64,000 bases of DNA from positions 124,001 to 188,000 of the forward strand of contig NC_019702.1 in NCBI RefSeq assembly GCF_000317085.1, in the 5' to 3' direction. Positions 1-9,689 of the stretch are shown piece by piece. A program made the position numbers and the translations under genes. Below the pieces are notes generated by a model, which saw only the letters and a list, made by a program, of their open reading frames with translations, did not search any database and was not told the DNA's origin. The DNA is from Synechococcus sp. PCC 7502 (GTDB lineage Bacteria; Cyanobacteriota; Cyanobacteriia; Pseudanabaenales; Pseudanabaenaceae). Position 1 is the stretch's first letter, and each line of letters begins with the position of its first letter.

Positions 1-320
1 CCCTCTTTCCAATGCTGGTAATCGATGTAATCATCAAACATGATGAAGGCGAAAGCTTCCCCAAAATCAACCGACAATTCAGGGAGAATCCCTTTTTGAG
101 GAACAGTAAGGGGATCACCGAGTTTTTCACGACTTGGAAGCCATCTCGGAGTATCACTTGTTCTCCCATACTCTTCCACGACAGCAAAGGAATTTTCAGG
201 TAAAACAACTATTTTTTTTGAATCTCTTCCATAATAATTTCTTGTCTGAAGCCAATCCTGAAGGCGATCGACACAATCAGACTTCAAAGGAACAAAAATA
301 GCTCCGAATGTTTCCACCAT
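1..320 (-). CDS. hypothetical protein, 3' part cut off by window edge
   Basis: An open frame on the minus strand starts with ATG at 320 and runs without a stop to base 1, giving about 106 residues of a longer protein. It opens MVETFGAIFVPLKSD and is rich in aromatic and acidic residues near the cut (FIMFDDYIDYQHW). No signal peptide, membrane segment or motif that I recognise is visible. The plus-strand frame over the same bases looks like a shadow. Function is unknown, and the C-terminus would be needed to place it. Confidence 0.55.
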   Translation of the reverse strand, partial: MVETFGAIFVPLKSDCVDRLQDWLQTRNYYGRDSKKIVVLPENSFAVVEEYGRTSDTPRWLPSREKLGDPLTVPQKGILPELSVDFGEAFAFIMFDDYIDYQHWKE

Positions 321-547
321 AAGAGTTCTAGTTGCTTAATGCTATAGTCAAGTAGCAAATTTTGATGCTAGCTTATCATCTTTTGTCTGCACCAATGCCC
401 ATTTATGGGTGCTGCTCTTACTCAAGTAGTGTCCTAGCTTCTGTCGCAGCTACTAAGAAGTATTTAACAGATAAGTATGAGCAGAAGTTATGGAGGGTTT
501 ATGGGGAATCCTTTTAGTCCCTCCATGAAAATCATCCAAGATTAACC

Positions 548-1627
548 TTAAGATTTATCCGCAGCAGGTTGGTAGTAAACCGTTTTCTGTCCGTCGGAGA
601 CATAGTGACAATTTTTATAAGCACGCCAGAAGACTTTGAATATAGATTCTTCGGACTTACGGTAATAGCTACCTAGAACGGGTTTAATTGCTTCAGTAGC
701 GGTTAAGAGATTGTAGTGGGGAATGCTCAGAAAAATGTGATGGGCAACGTGGGTACCGATATTGTGGTGAATATCATTGATAAATCCATAGTCATGATCG
801 ATGGTTGATAGTGCGCCTTTAAGAAAATTCCAGTTGCTGCCACTGTACCAAGGAATATTTGTATCGGTATGGTGTAAGAAAGTTACAAAGTCTAGCCACA
901 CCACAAATAAAACGTAGGGAACTAGGTAAAACTTAACTAGCCATAGTGCGCCAAATTGATAGGTAAGAAATCCTAAAAGCGTAATCATTAAACTGCAAGC
1001 AATGGTACTAGTGATTACATCCCATTTTTCCGAAGGTTTAAAAATTGGACTACTGGGTAAAAAGTGGGAGCCAGACTTGCCAGGTGTACGTTTGAATAGG
1101 TAAAGGGGATAGGCAAGCATGGAAATATCAAAGCGAGCAAATTTTTCAATCCACCTCATCTCATTGTACTTGGTTTCTGTGACTGGGTACCAGCTTTCAT
1201 CATTTTCGAGGCTGCCAGTATTTTGGTGATGGGTACGGTGACTGATGCGCCAACCGTGAAAAGGTACCAAGATTGGGGTATGTGCTAGATGTCCAACTAA
1301 ATTATTGAGCCATTTGTACCTAGAGAAGGAACCATGTCCACAGTCATGTCCGACCACAAATAAAGCCCAAAACATAGTGCCTTGAGCTAACCAAAATATA
1401 GGATAAAAGTACCAAGAATCTAACTGAGCAGCGATCGCATACAATCCAGCGATTATAAATAAGTCAAAAAAAAAGTAGTAAAGAGATTTAGTTATAGATG
1501 GCTGAAAACATTCAGGGGGAATAGCGTTTCTAATATCTTGAAGGGTAAATGGTAGTTTTTCGTCTGTATGCAAATTTCTGGAGTCATTTTCTAATGTGTT
1601 TTGTGTCACCTTAAAATCTCTTAACAA
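548..1627 (-). CDS. desB: acyl-lipid omega-3 (delta-15) fatty acid desaturase DesB
   Basis: This 359-residue membrane di-iron desaturase inserts the omega-3 double bond into glycerolipid acyl chains, using ferredoxin as electron donor. The three histidine boxes are visible: HDCGH at 94-98, HRTHH at 130-134 and HVAHH at 293-297. Hydrophobic segments surround them (about 50-66, 75-93 and 205-250). The stretch LPFTLQDIRNAIPPECF near residue 25 and the total length match the cyanobacterial DesB group as I recall it, rather than DesA (omega-6) or DesC (delta-9). In cyanobacteria DesB helps membranes cope with cold. The gene stands alone, with 87 bases to the next minus-strand gene. Assignment to omega-3 rather than omega-6 rests on overall similarity. 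Confidence 0.88.
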   Translation of the reverse strand: MLRDFKVTQNTLENDSRNLHTDEKLPFTLQDIRNAIPPECFQPSITKSLYYFFFDLFIIAGLYAIAAQLDSWYFYPIFWLAQGTMFWALFVVGHDCGHGSFSRYKWLNNLVGHLAHTPILVPFHGWRISHRTHHQNTGSLENDESWYPVTETKYNEMRWIEKFARFDISMLAYPLYLFKRTPGKSGSHFLPSSPIFKPSEKWDVITSTIACSLMITLLGFLTYQFGALWLVKFYLVPYVLFVVWLDFVTFLHHTDTNIPWYSGSNWNFLKGALSTIDHDYGFINDIHHNIGTHVAHHIFLSIPHYNLLTATEAIKPVLGSYYRKSEESIFKVFWRAYKNCHYVSDGQKTVYYQPAADKS

Positions 1628-1714
1628 TAAAAATACCTACATAGCATACAACCTTTTTATCCCCTTGATCCCCGCCTTAGGAACTTGACTCCATATTTTC
1701 CGTCTAGTTTTTAC

Positions 1715-2557
1715 TTAATAACTATCTAATATTTTTTGGCTCAGGTTACATAGCTCCAAATGTTTGTGACCGTTGCTGGCAATAATGTTTCCCCATTGGG
1801 TAATGTCGGGGTTATTGTAGGTGAGGGCAGTACCATCAAAATGAGTTAGTTTTCCGCCTGCTTCTGTTAGGATAATTTCGGGGGCGCAGTAATCCCAATC
1901 TTTAGGGGCAGAGGTACCTGAAACAGAAATGTAGTAGTCCGCAGTGCCAGAGGCGATCGCTCCAAATTTTCCACCAATGCTCCCTACAGAAAGTTCCTGT
2001 GCCTTGGGCAGTTTACTTAAAATTAGCTCTAATTCGGCGGTACGATGACTACGGCTGGCGATCGCAATCATGGAATTAATATCAGTTTTAGCCGAAACTT
2101 GAATTTTAACTTTTTTCCCATTACGTTCTTCTAGGTATGCACCCTGCTCTCTAATTGCTGTATATAAATGATTAGCCATAGGTACAGCCACTAGCCCCAA
2201 AACTGGTCTTTGGCGATAACTTAAGCCAATATGTACTGAAAATTCTCCTGTGCGTTTAATAAAATCACTGGTGCCATCAAGGGGATCAATTGCCCATACC
2301 CAATCGTGGTTTAAGCGATCGCTAGTATCTTCCGTTTCTTCGCTTAAATAGCCAAAGTCCTTGGTACCAAATTCCCTATATAAATTACTTAAAATATATT
2401 CGTTTGCAGCGATATCAGCATCGGTTACATCTCCTTCGTCGGCACTTTTATTCTTAATTTGTAATGTTTCTGGTGATTGATAGTATTTCCATAAAATATC
2501 AGAAGCTCCCCATGCGATCGCCCGACCAATATGCAGGCATTCTTCAAGACTAGGCAT
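1715..2557 (-). CDS. inositol monophosphatase family protein, CysQ-like 3'(2'),5'-bisphosphate nucleotidase
   Basis: This is a 280-residue Mg-dependent phosphatase of the IMPase/FBPase superfamily. The metal-site motifs are present: the acidic pair EE at 73-74, DPLDGT at 91-96, and a C-terminal WDYCAPE motif near residue 222. The family includes inositol-1-phosphatases, histidinol phosphatases and CysQ-type enzymes that recycle 3'-phosphoadenosine 5'-phosphate from sulfate assimilation. The SEET and TSDF context around the two motifs resembles CysQ-like proteins, but the substrate cannot be fixed from sequence. The protein is cytoplasmic, with no signal peptide. It is probably transcribed separately from the permease upstream. 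Confidence 0.75.
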   Translation of the reverse strand: MPSLEECLHIGRAIAWGASDILWKYYQSPETLQIKNKSADEGDVTDADIAANEYILSNLYREFGTKDFGYLSEETEDTSDRLNHDWVWAIDPLDGTSDFIKRTGEFSVHIGLSYRQRPVLGLVAVPMANHLYTAIREQGAYLEERNGKKVKIQVSAKTDINSMIAIASRSHRTAELELILSKLPKAQELSVGSIGGKFGAIASGTADYYISVSGTSAPKDWDYCAPEIILTEAGGKLTHFDGTALTYNNPDITQWGNIIASNGHKHLELCNLSQKILDSY

Positions 2558-2670
2558 TTTGACCTCGGATGACTGATCACGGCAATATTAACTAATGTTA
2601 GGTTAAATCTCAATCACTACCGCAGTCGTTTCGTTAAGTAAACATTAACTAGTAATTAAGTAGATTTTGC

Positions 2671-3576
2671 TCATATCCGATTTGGAAAGGCTATGTTAAC
2701 TAAGTTCATAATTAGAGAAATGCTAAGACTGATGACTAGATAGGTAACTGCTAGTAGCCCTACCACTTCGACTGATCGCCCCGTTTGATTAAAAGTAGTA
2801 GAAGCAATGGCATACATATCTTCGTAAGCGATCGCCGCCCCTAAACTAGAATTCTTAGCAATATTCACATACTGACTGGTCAAGGGTGGAATAATGATGC
2901 GAAAGGCTTGGGGTAATATCACCAACTGTAAAACTTGTAGATTTTTAAATCCCATCGCTCTGGCGGCTTGCCACTGTCCTTGGGAAATTGCCAAAATGCT
3001 TCCTCTTACTACTTCCGCAATAAAACTGGCTTGATAGATTGTTAACCCGATTACTAAAGCTGAGAACTCTGGATAGAAATGCAAACCTAGGAAATTAATT
3101 CCCTCTATATTAATTTGAACCAAACCCCACACAAGCTTTATGGATGCCTTAGGCAAACTCAGAAAAACCGAATACCACAGAAATATTTGGAGTAATAAAG
3201 GCGTATTCCGAATTATCTCCACATAGATCATGCCCAGATTCCGCACTAGCCAATTGCCTGATAAACGGGCAATGCCAATGGTAAATCCTAGGATCGTTGC
3301 TGATCCAATGGCGATCACCATGACCTTAAGGGTATTAATTAGCCCAACTAAAAGCGCACGGCTGTACGTATCCGTAGGCTGATAGGAAATTGGGGTTTCC
3401 CGCAGATTAAAAGACGCTTGGGAGTTCAGAAAATCAAAGCCTAGCCTGATTCCTGTTTGTTCGAGATTACGGTTAATATTTCCCCAAATAACTATGCCTA
3501 AACCAATGACAAGGCTCAAGACCAATATTTGCATTAGGGCGGGTAAAATCCTTTGCCAATTCAAGTGCCTAGGCAT
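2671..3576 (-). CDS. polar amino acid ABC transporter permease (NatG/BztB-like)
   Basis: This 301-residue inner-membrane permease belongs to the HisM/AapQ/BztB family. An N-terminal membrane anchor lies at about 12-32. A periplasmic loop precedes a core with the segment EIIRNTPLLLQ and the EAA-type loop (GQWQAARAMGF...ILPQAFRIIIPPL) that docks on the ATPase. The long loop between the first two membrane segments is typical of the general amino-acid transporter subunit (NatG in Anabaena, BztB in Rhodobacter). No binding protein, second permease or ATPase gene is adjacent, so its partners must be encoded elsewhere. Substrate is not predictable beyond polar or basic amino acids. Confidence 0.82.
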   Translation of the reverse strand: MPRHLNWQRILPALMQILVLSLVIGLGIVIWGNINRNLEQTGIRLGFDFLNSQASFNLRETPISYQPTDTYSRALLVGLINTLKVMVIAIGSATILGFTIGIARLSGNWLVRNLGMIYVEIIRNTPLLLQIFLWYSVFLSLPKASIKLVWGLVQINIEGINFLGLHFYPEFSALVIGLTIYQASFIAEVVRGSILAISQGQWQAARAMGFKNLQVLQLVILPQAFRIIIPPLTSQYVNIAKNSSLGAAIAYEDMYAIASTTFNQTGRSVEVVGLLAVTYLVISLSISLIMNLVNIAFPNRI

Positions 3577-3602
3577 AGTTTTAGTTATTTCTAAAGATAT
3601 TT

Positions 3603-3746
3603 CTAACCTGTTGCTTTAACCGTAGATTTTTTTGGCTTAGTGGCTTTGGCTTTAGCTTTTGTCTTGGTAGTAGTTTTAGCGGTGGACTTAGTTGTGGATT
3701 TAGCTCTAGTCTTAGTTTTCGCTGCGGATTTAGCTGGTTCTTTCAC
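3603..3746 (-). other. lysine/alanine/threonine-rich tail of TopA in a shifted frame
   Basis: Directly beyond the topA stop, a second minus-strand frame is open through 3603. It encodes about 46 residues made almost only of Lys, Ala, Thr and Ser (for example [15 protein letters not shown]). Strongly basic tails of this kind commonly close cyanobacterial topoisomerase I. A one-base shift in the last 50 bases of topA, such as around the HIP1 octamer at about 3757-3764, would join it to the main frame. It could be a real frameshift, a sequence error, or less likely a separate short GTG-started gene (GTG at 3746). Confidence 0.6.
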
Positions 3747-6177
3747 TGACAATAGGGCGATCGCTTGGTTCTTGATCCACAGGATGTAAACCCAAAGTCC
3801 GAATCACTTTAGCTGCCCCTGCTCTTAATGTTTTAGGTTGAGCTAGTAATTCCAAGGCACGTTCTAGGGTTACTGTATAAGGATTGTCATCACCTTTAAG
3901 CGATCGGAAATCATCCTTGCCCTCAGCCCCACCCTTTTTATGAACGACGTAGGGACCAAACCTACCCAGATTCGCTTCGATCTTTTTACCTGTTTCTGGA
4001 TGCACTCCTAGTTCCCTTGGCATTTTAAGTAAATCTACCGCCATAGCTAGGGTTACTTGTTCGGGTGCTACTCCTTTAGGAATAGAGGCTCGTTTAGGTT
4101 TAGGCACGGCATCGGTGGCTTGTCCTAGCTGCACATAAGCTCCGTATTGCCCCATCAGCAAAAAGATTGGCTCTCCAGTTTCAGGATGAATACCAATTTG
4201 ATCGGGACCTTCTAATTTTTGCTTGAGGATAATCTCGATTTTTTCGGGTAGTAAGTCCGCAGGGGTTAAATCTTGAGGGATTGAGGCAGATACCTGTTTT
4301 TCACCTTCATTAACTTGAATATATGCCCAAAATTTGCCAATTTTAACTTTAATATTTTCTAGTCCAACTAGGGTAATTGTGCGAGCAGTATCAGGGTCGA
4401 TCGCCTGTTCTCGATCTTTAACTAAGGTTTCTAGTCCAGCCTTACCCGAATAGAATTTGCGTAAATAGGGCAACCATTCCACACTACCCGTGGAAATATC
4501 ATCAAGAGTCTGTTCCATTTTGGAAGTAAAGCTGGGATCCACTAAGTTGGGGAAATGCTCTTCCAGTAAAGACGTAACCGCAAAGGCAGTAAAGGTCGGG
4601 ATCAGCGTGTTGTGGGTTAATTGGGCATAGCCGCGATCGCAAATGGTACCGATAATACTAGCGTAGGTACTAGGACGACCAATGCCTTCACTTTCTAGGG
4701 TTTTAACCAAGGATGCCTCAGTATAACGGGCAGGTGGTTGAGTTTCATGACCCACGGGTTGTAACTGCTGGCAGACAGGATGATCCCCAATAATTAACTT
4801 AGGCAGTACAATTTCCTGTCCTTCGATCGCTGCGTCTGGATCATCGGAACCTTCCACGTATGCCCTAAAGAACCCTGCAAAATCGATACGTTTGCCTGAA
4901 GAACGAAAAATGGCATCTTCTACCCCTATCTGTACCGAGATCATAGTTTGTCTGGCATCTGCCATTTGGGAGGCAATAGTGCGTTTCCAAATTAAATCGT
5001 AAAGAGAAAACTCTCGACCACTTAAACCCGTTTGTTGGGGGGTACGAAAACTTGCTCCAGCAGGTCTAATTGCCTCGTGCGCCTCTTGAGCTCCTTTAGA
5101 TTTAGTGGCATATTGCCGTGGCTTAGGACTTAAATAATTTTCCCCATACATTTGGCTCACGCAATTTCTAGCTGCGGAGATCGCCTGATCGGATAAATGT
5201 ACCGAATCTGTCCGCATATAGGTAATAAAACCTTGCTCATACAACGCTTGGGCTGTTCGCATTGTGTCCCGTGCGGAAAGGCGCAATTTACGGTTTGCCT
5301 CTTGCTGGAGGGTCGATGTGGTAAAAGGAGGAGAAGGTTTGCGGGTAGTAGGTTTTTCCTCTTGATGGGTGACAGTCCAGACTTTGCCATTTAATCTTTC
5401 CAGTAAAGCGATCGCACTGGGTTCATCTAGTAATAAAACATTTTTACCCTTAGCAATTTTACCTGTGGATTCATCAAAATCCTTACCTGTGGCTAATTGC
5501 CTACCGCCTAAACTAACTAACTGGGCGGGAAATTCATGATCGGGAGCAAACAGGGTAGCCTTCAAATCCCAATAACTACCAGACTTAAACGCCCGCCGTT
5601 CCTGTTCTCGATTTACCAATAACCTCACTGCCACCGACTGCACCCGTCCAGCCGATAAGCCCCAAGCAATTTTTTTCCATAATAATGGCGACAGCGTGTA
5701 ACCTACTAACCGATCTAAAATCCGTCTAGTCTCTTGGGCATGAACTAACTTTTCATCCACATCTCGACAGTTTTGCAAAGCCGCTTTAATCGCTTCGGAG
5801 GTAATTTCATGGAATACCATGCGCTTAATTGGCACTTTGGGACGCAAAATTTCTAGCAAATGCCAAGATATACTCTCACCTTCACGATCTTCGTCCGTCG
5901 CTAGTATCAACTCTGTAGCATCTTTAAGCGCAGCTTTTAGCTCAGAAACAATTTTTTTCTTGTCCTTGGGGATTATATACAATGGCTCAAAATCCGCCTC
6001 TACATTTACCCCTAGCTTTGACCAAGCCTCAGATTTAACACTGGCAGGAATATCACTAGCTGACTGTGGCAAGTCACGCACATGCCCCATAGATGCTTCT
6101 ACTCGATAACCAGAGGGCAAAAAATTACGAATAGTGCGGGCTTTGGTAGGTGACTCGACAATAACAAGGGTTGACAT
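3730..6177 (-). CDS. topA: DNA topoisomerase I
   Basis: This 815-residue type IA topoisomerase relaxes negatively supercoiled DNA by a transient 5'-phosphotyrosine. The TOPRIM domain starts at the N-terminus with the catalytic Glu8 in IVESPTKA and the acidic triad DEDRE at 95-99. The active-site tyrosine is Tyr320 in [10 protein letters not shown]. The C-terminal third carries topoisomerase C-terminal repeats ([27 protein letters not shown]) instead of zinc fingers, as usual in cyanobacteria. The frame ends SERTS at 3730, while a basic K/A/T-rich tail continues in another frame (see 3603-3746), so the annotated C-terminus is probably truncated. It is divergent from sufC across a 428-base gap. 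Confidence 0.96.
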   Translation of the reverse strand: MSTLVIVESPTKARTIRNFLPSGYRVEASMGHVRDLPQSASDIPASVKSEAWSKLGVNVEADFEPLYIIPKDKKKIVSELKAALKDATELILATDEDREGESISWHLLEILRPKVPIKRMVFHEITSEAIKAALQNCRDVDEKLVHAQETRRILDRLVGYTLSPLLWKKIAWGLSAGRVQSVAVRLLVNREQERRAFKSGSYWDLKATLFAPDHEFPAQLVSLGGRQLATGKDFDESTGKIAKGKNVLLLDEPSAIALLERLNGKVWTVTHQEEKPTTRKPSPPFTTSTLQQEANRKLRLSARDTMRTAQALYEQGFITYMRTDSVHLSDQAISAARNCVSQMYGENYLSPKPRQYATKSKGAQEAHEAIRPAGASFRTPQQTGLSGREFSLYDLIWKRTIASQMADARQTMISVQIGVEDAIFRSSGKRIDFAGFFRAYVEGSDDPDAAIEGQEIVLPKLIIGDHPVCQQLQPVGHETQPPARYTEASLVKTLESEGIGRPSTYASIIGTICDRGYAQLTHNTLIPTFTAFAVTSLLEEHFPNLVDPSFTSKMEQTLDDISTGSVEWLPYLRKFYSGKAGLETLVKDREQAIDPDTARTITLVGLENIKVKIGKFWAYIQVNEGEKQVSASIPQDLTPADLLPEKIEIILKQKLEGPDQIGIHPETGEPIFLLMGQYGAYVQLGQATDAVPKPKRASIPKGVAPEQVTLAMAVDLLKMPRELGVHPETGKKIEANLGRFGPYVVHKKGGAEGKDDFRSLKGDDNPYTVTLERALELLAQPKTLRAGAAKVIRTLGLHPVDQEPSDRPIVSERTS

Positions 6178-6605
6178 GGGTGATGGCAGTTAGAGAGATT
6201 GAACTTTTAAGCTATTAATTTTCAGATAGTCTAGAACTAACATAGCTTATATTCTATGTTTACCAAAATCTCTACCTTTAGATCGCCTCCTTGGGGGCAT
6301 GGTTGGGTAAATATTTATTAATTTGTTTGATTAATTGGTTTGGTGGGCGATCGCCATGGATCAAAATTTTATGACTATTGATAAAATCAATTCAGGCTCT
6401 ATAGATAAAATGGCCAAACCCATCAAGTTAGTGATTTTCGCCCGACTGCTGAAATACAAGAAAGCAAAATTCTGACGAACAAGCCAAAGAACGAATTATT
6501 TTGTCGTAATTGGGTAAAGCCAGATTCATATCAGAGAATTGGGTATTACACCACCTTATGAACCAGACTGTAATACTGTAATAAGATAAAGACAAAAACT
6601 TAAAA
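6178..6605. other. 428-base intergenic region between topA and sufC
   Basis: This gap must hold the divergent promoters of topA and sufC. It is AT-rich on both flanks and contains a HIP1 octamer near 6347. Only very short frames are present, such as a 34-codon ATG frame starting near 6371. None has a convincing ribosome-binding site or recognisable content. I see no trace of sufB or of the sufR repressor gene, which usually precede sufC in cyanobacteria. Confidence 0.5.
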
Positions 6606-7382
6606 ATGATTGTAGAAAATAGTGAAGTCATTCTGTCGGTTAAAAATCTGACGGCAGAAGTAGAAGGTGTGGAAATTTTGAAAGGCGTAAACCTAGAAGT
6701 TAAGTCTGGAGAAGTTCATGCGATCATGGGACCCAATGGCTCAGGTAAAAGTACTTTTTCTAAGGTCTTAGCTGGACATCCCGACTACACAGTTACAGGG
6801 GGAGAGGTTACTTTTCTGGGCAAAAATTTATTAGAGTTGCCACCCGAAGAGCGATCGCGGGCTGGGGTGTTTTTGGCTTTTCAGTATCCCCTTGAAATCC
6901 CTGGTGTCACTAATGCTGATTTTTTAAGACTGGCATACAATACCTTACAAAAACAAAAGGGACTGCCTGAACTGGATTTACTGGATTTTGATGATTTTGT
7001 CCAAGATAAATTAAAAGTTGTAGAAATGAATCCAAGTTTCTTGCGCCGCAGTGTAAATGAAGGTTTTTCTGGTGGCGAAAAAAAGCGCAATGAAATCCTG
7101 CAAATGGCAATTTTAGAGCCAAAATTAGCAGTTTTAGATGAAACCGACTCTGGGCTGGATATTGACGCTCTCCGCATTGTCTCGAATGGGGTTAATCAAT
7201 TGGCTAGTGCCGATAATTGCACAGTGTTAATTACCCACTATCAACGCCTATTAGACTATATTGTGCCAGATTTTATTCATGTGATGGAAAGTGGCAAAAT
7301 TGCCATGACTGGTGGTAAAGAGCTAGCATTGGAGCTAGAAAGCCGAGGTTATGACTGGATTACGGAAGAGGTAGAGGCATGA
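6606..7382 (+). CDS. sufC: Fe-S cluster assembly ATPase SufC
   Basis: This 258-residue ABC-type ATPase of the SUF system powers Fe-S cluster assembly on the SufBCD scaffold in the cytoplasm. The Walker A motif GPNGSGKST is at 42-50. The ABC signature is the SufC-specific SGGEKKRNE near residue 155, followed by the Walker B region [12 protein letters not shown]. The length is normal. Its stop overlaps the sufD start by four bases (ATGA), indicating translational coupling. Cyanobacterial suf operons usually read sufB-C-D-S, but here sufC is the first gene and no sufB precedes it. Confidence 0.97.
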   Translation: MIVENSEVILSVKNLTAEVEGVEILKGVNLEVKSGEVHAIMGPNGSGKSTFSKVLAGHPDYTVTGGEVTFLGKNLLELPPEERSRAGVFLAFQYPLEIPGVTNADFLRLAYNTLQKQKGLPELDLLDFDDFVQDKLKVVEMNPSFLRRSVNEGFSGGEKKRNEILQMAILEPKLAVLDETDSGLDIDALRIVSNGVNQLASADNCTVLITHYQRLLDYIVPDFIHVMESGKIAMTGGKELALELESRGYDWITEEVEA

Positions 7383-8683
7383 TTGATCTATTTGCCCAAG
7401 ACCTGTTATCACAGCAACCAAGTTTTGATCATTCTCCTGCATGGTTAAGAACTTTACGTTCTGAGGCTAGCGATCGCCTGAATTATTTAAAATTTCCAAC
7501 TCCTAAAGATGAAGAATGGCGCAATAATGATTTCTCAGAATTAAGAGATATTGGTTTTGCTTTAGTTAATGCTGTAGATAAATCTGAAGACCCGATTACT
7601 AATCCCATTAATATCCTCGATGCTCATATTTTGCCCGAATCCGCCGAAAGTTTAATTACATTCATTGATGGTAGGTTTTCTATTGAATTTTCTGCCCTTG
7701 AAGGATTACCAACGGGGGTATTTATCGGTAGCCTCAATAACTTTAACCATTTAGGCATAGATTTAACCGCAAGTTTGTCTCCCCATTTGGGTAAGTATGC
7801 GGATGCTGAAGATTTCTTTGTGGCACTAAATACCGCCAGTATCGATGATGTTGCCGTGGTCTATATTCCAAAGAATCTCAACTTTATCCCTACGGTGCAG
7901 TTACTATTTGCCTCCCATCAAAATACGATTTCCCAACCTCGTTGCCTAGTAATTGTCGAGTCTGGCGGCAGCTTAAATTTAGTAGAAACTCATATTGGAC
8001 AGGACTCTCTGCATTTTTGTAATTCTGTGACGGAAATTTATGTAGGTGCAAATGCCCGTATTAATCACACCAAGGTACAAACCGAAAGTGATCAAGCGAT
8101 TTGGATTTCCAATTGTGCGATCGTCCAGCAGCGTTCCAGTGCCTACATTAAAAATTCCATCGTTTTAGGTGCCAAAAAATCCCGCACCAATCTCCATATC
8201 CAGCAGTTAGGTGAGCATACGGAAACTTCCTTAAATGGGTTGACCTTAATTGGCGGAGAGCAAATAGCTGATACTCACTCCCAGATCGCCCATAATTTCC
8301 CCAATGGTACTAGTCAACAGTTGCATAAATGTATTGCCGACGAGCGATCGCATTGTATTTTTAATGGCAAAATTTTGGTATCCCAGGCTGCCCAACTTAC
8401 TAATTCCAAACAACTCAGCCGTAATCTATTGCTTTCTCCCAAAGCTCGCATTGATACTAAACCCCAACTAGAAATTTTTGCGGATAACGTCAAATGCGCC
8501 CACGGAGCTACCATTAGCCAAATTGATGCCGATGAGCTTTTTTATCTCCAAAGTCGTTGCATCGATTTAGAAAGTGCCAAAAAACTCTTGACCTATGCCT
8601 TTGCTGCCGAAGTCATTACTCAAATTCCTGTTGATTCACTGAGGGAAAGTTTAAGTCAGTTAGTACTTGCTAAAACCCATTAG
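7379..8683 (+). CDS. sufD: Fe-S cluster assembly protein SufD
   Basis: This 434-residue SufD is the partner of SufB and SufC in the scaffold complex. The N-terminal part has the typical helix-rich opening with [19 protein letters not shown]. The C-terminal half is the beta-helix core with the conserved segments [15 protein letters not shown] and [23 protein letters not shown]. It is translationally coupled to sufC by the ATGA overlap. No sufS (cysteine desulfurase) follows; the next gene is an unrelated secreted protein after 140 bases. Confidence 0.95.
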   Translation: MIDLFAQDLLSQQPSFDHSPAWLRTLRSEASDRLNYLKFPTPKDEEWRNNDFSELRDIGFALVNAVDKSEDPITNPINILDAHILPESAESLITFIDGRFSIEFSALEGLPTGVFIGSLNNFNHLGIDLTASLSPHLGKYADAEDFFVALNTASIDDVAVVYIPKNLNFIPTVQLLFASHQNTISQPRCLVIVESGGSLNLVETHIGQDSLHFCNSVTEIYVGANARINHTKVQTESDQAIWISNCAIVQQRSSAYIKNSIVLGAKKSRTNLHIQQLGEHTETSLNGLTLIGGEQIADTHSQIAHNFPNGTSQQLHKCIADERSHCIFNGKILVSQAAQLTNSKQLSRNLLLSPKARIDTKPQLEIFADNVKCAHGATISQIDADELFYLQSRCIDLESAKKLLTYAFAAEVITQIPVDSLRESLSQLVLAKTH

Positions 8684-8823
8684 TATTAAGAGCAATTCTA
8701 ATATTTTTTGTAAAAGAAGTACGCTCAATTGATCGCATTGTAGAGAGCTTAGAAAATCGTTAATTTCTAACTTAGACTAAATATGCAGTCTACATTTTAA
8801 AATATTGCAAAAGGGCATACCTT

Positions 8824-9621
8824 GTGGTAGATTTACGCCAAATCCGCCCTCCATATATTTTGTGTCTTAATTTTATGTCTAGTTTGAAAGATCACATTGC
8901 TGGCATAGGTATTTTACTCGGTGTAGCTACGGGTCAGATGTGCCTAGCTCAAAATGTCTCTTTCCCTGCTGATGTAACCATTCGTAGAAGCACTTATTCA
9001 GCCCCAAAATCTAATCCCACGATTACTAATAGTGATAATGGCAGTCAGTACCTAGTCTATGTCCCAAATACGGATAATCTCCAAAGAGTAAAAACTGTCA
9101 CCCCAGATGCCTTTATTAGCAGCCTAGATTCTGGACAAAGAGTAGTTCAAGTTGGGAGGTTTAGTAACCTTGACTTTGCCCAAAGACAGATTGCAGAGCT
9201 AAAGCGGGCTGGAATAGATGCCCAAGTCCAAACTGTTAGAGTAGCTGCCCCAGTCCCGATCGCTTCATCTTCAGTTACTGCTGTTCCCATTGCTCCGCCA
9301 TTGCCAGATGTTCCCTATACTCCAGGTAATGCCAATACATTAACTATTCCACCTGTTATTACACCTCTGCCTGCTCCGCCTAGTTTATCTGAAGCATCTA
9401 AAATTACCGAAGCGGCTCGCAATCGCTACCTTGTGATCATTCCTTCTACAGCCGAGGTCGTGTTGGTTAAAGCCCGTGCCATTGTGCCTTCAGCCAAGCT
9501 TAGTTCCTCCAATCGTGGTAGCTACATTGAAGTCCAAAGCTATCCCGATCGCTCCAGTGCGGAGACTCTTAATGCTACTATGCGATCGCAGGGTTTAGAT
9601 TCACGGGTAATTTACTTTTAA
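8824..9621 (+). CDS. secreted protein with two SPOR-like repeats
   Basis: This 265-residue protein has an N-terminal signal sequence ending near the LAQ at about residue 43. Two similar segments lie at about 77-140 and 198-265. Each opens YLV(Y/I)(V/I)P and ends with a region like GRFSNLDFAQRQIAELKRAGIDAQ, as in SPOR domains that bind denuded peptidoglycan. A Pro/Ala-rich linker separates them. The GTG start at 8824 has an AAGGG-type site about eight bases upstream. An internal ATG at 8875 would give a more standard signal peptide. A role in envelope or septal wall binding is inferred, and no specific family name is claimed. Confidence 0.65.
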   Translation: MVDLRQIRPPYILCLNFMSSLKDHIAGIGILLGVATGQMCLAQNVSFPADVTIRRSTYSAPKSNPTITNSDNGSQYLVYVPNTDNLQRVKTVTPDAFISSLDSGQRVVQVGRFSNLDFAQRQIAELKRAGIDAQVQTVRVAAPVPIASSSVTAVPIAPPLPDVPYTPGNANTLTIPPVITPLPAPPSLSEASKITEAARNRYLVIIPSTAEVVLVKARAIVPSAKLSSSNRGSYIEVQSYPDRSSAETLNATMRSQGLDSRVIYF

Positions 9622-9689
9622 TAGTTTTGGCTCATAAATTTTTGATTTGATTTTAAGATTTTAGTTTTTAATTTTAGTTTTTAACAAGT

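Noticed and set aside
12-203. Plus-strand 63-codon frame at the left edge
   Set aside because: It overlaps a longer open minus-strand frame with better composition and a proper ATG.
6371-6475. 34-codon frame in the topA-sufC gap
   Set aside because: No ribosome-binding site, no recognisable sequence, and it lies in an expected promoter region.
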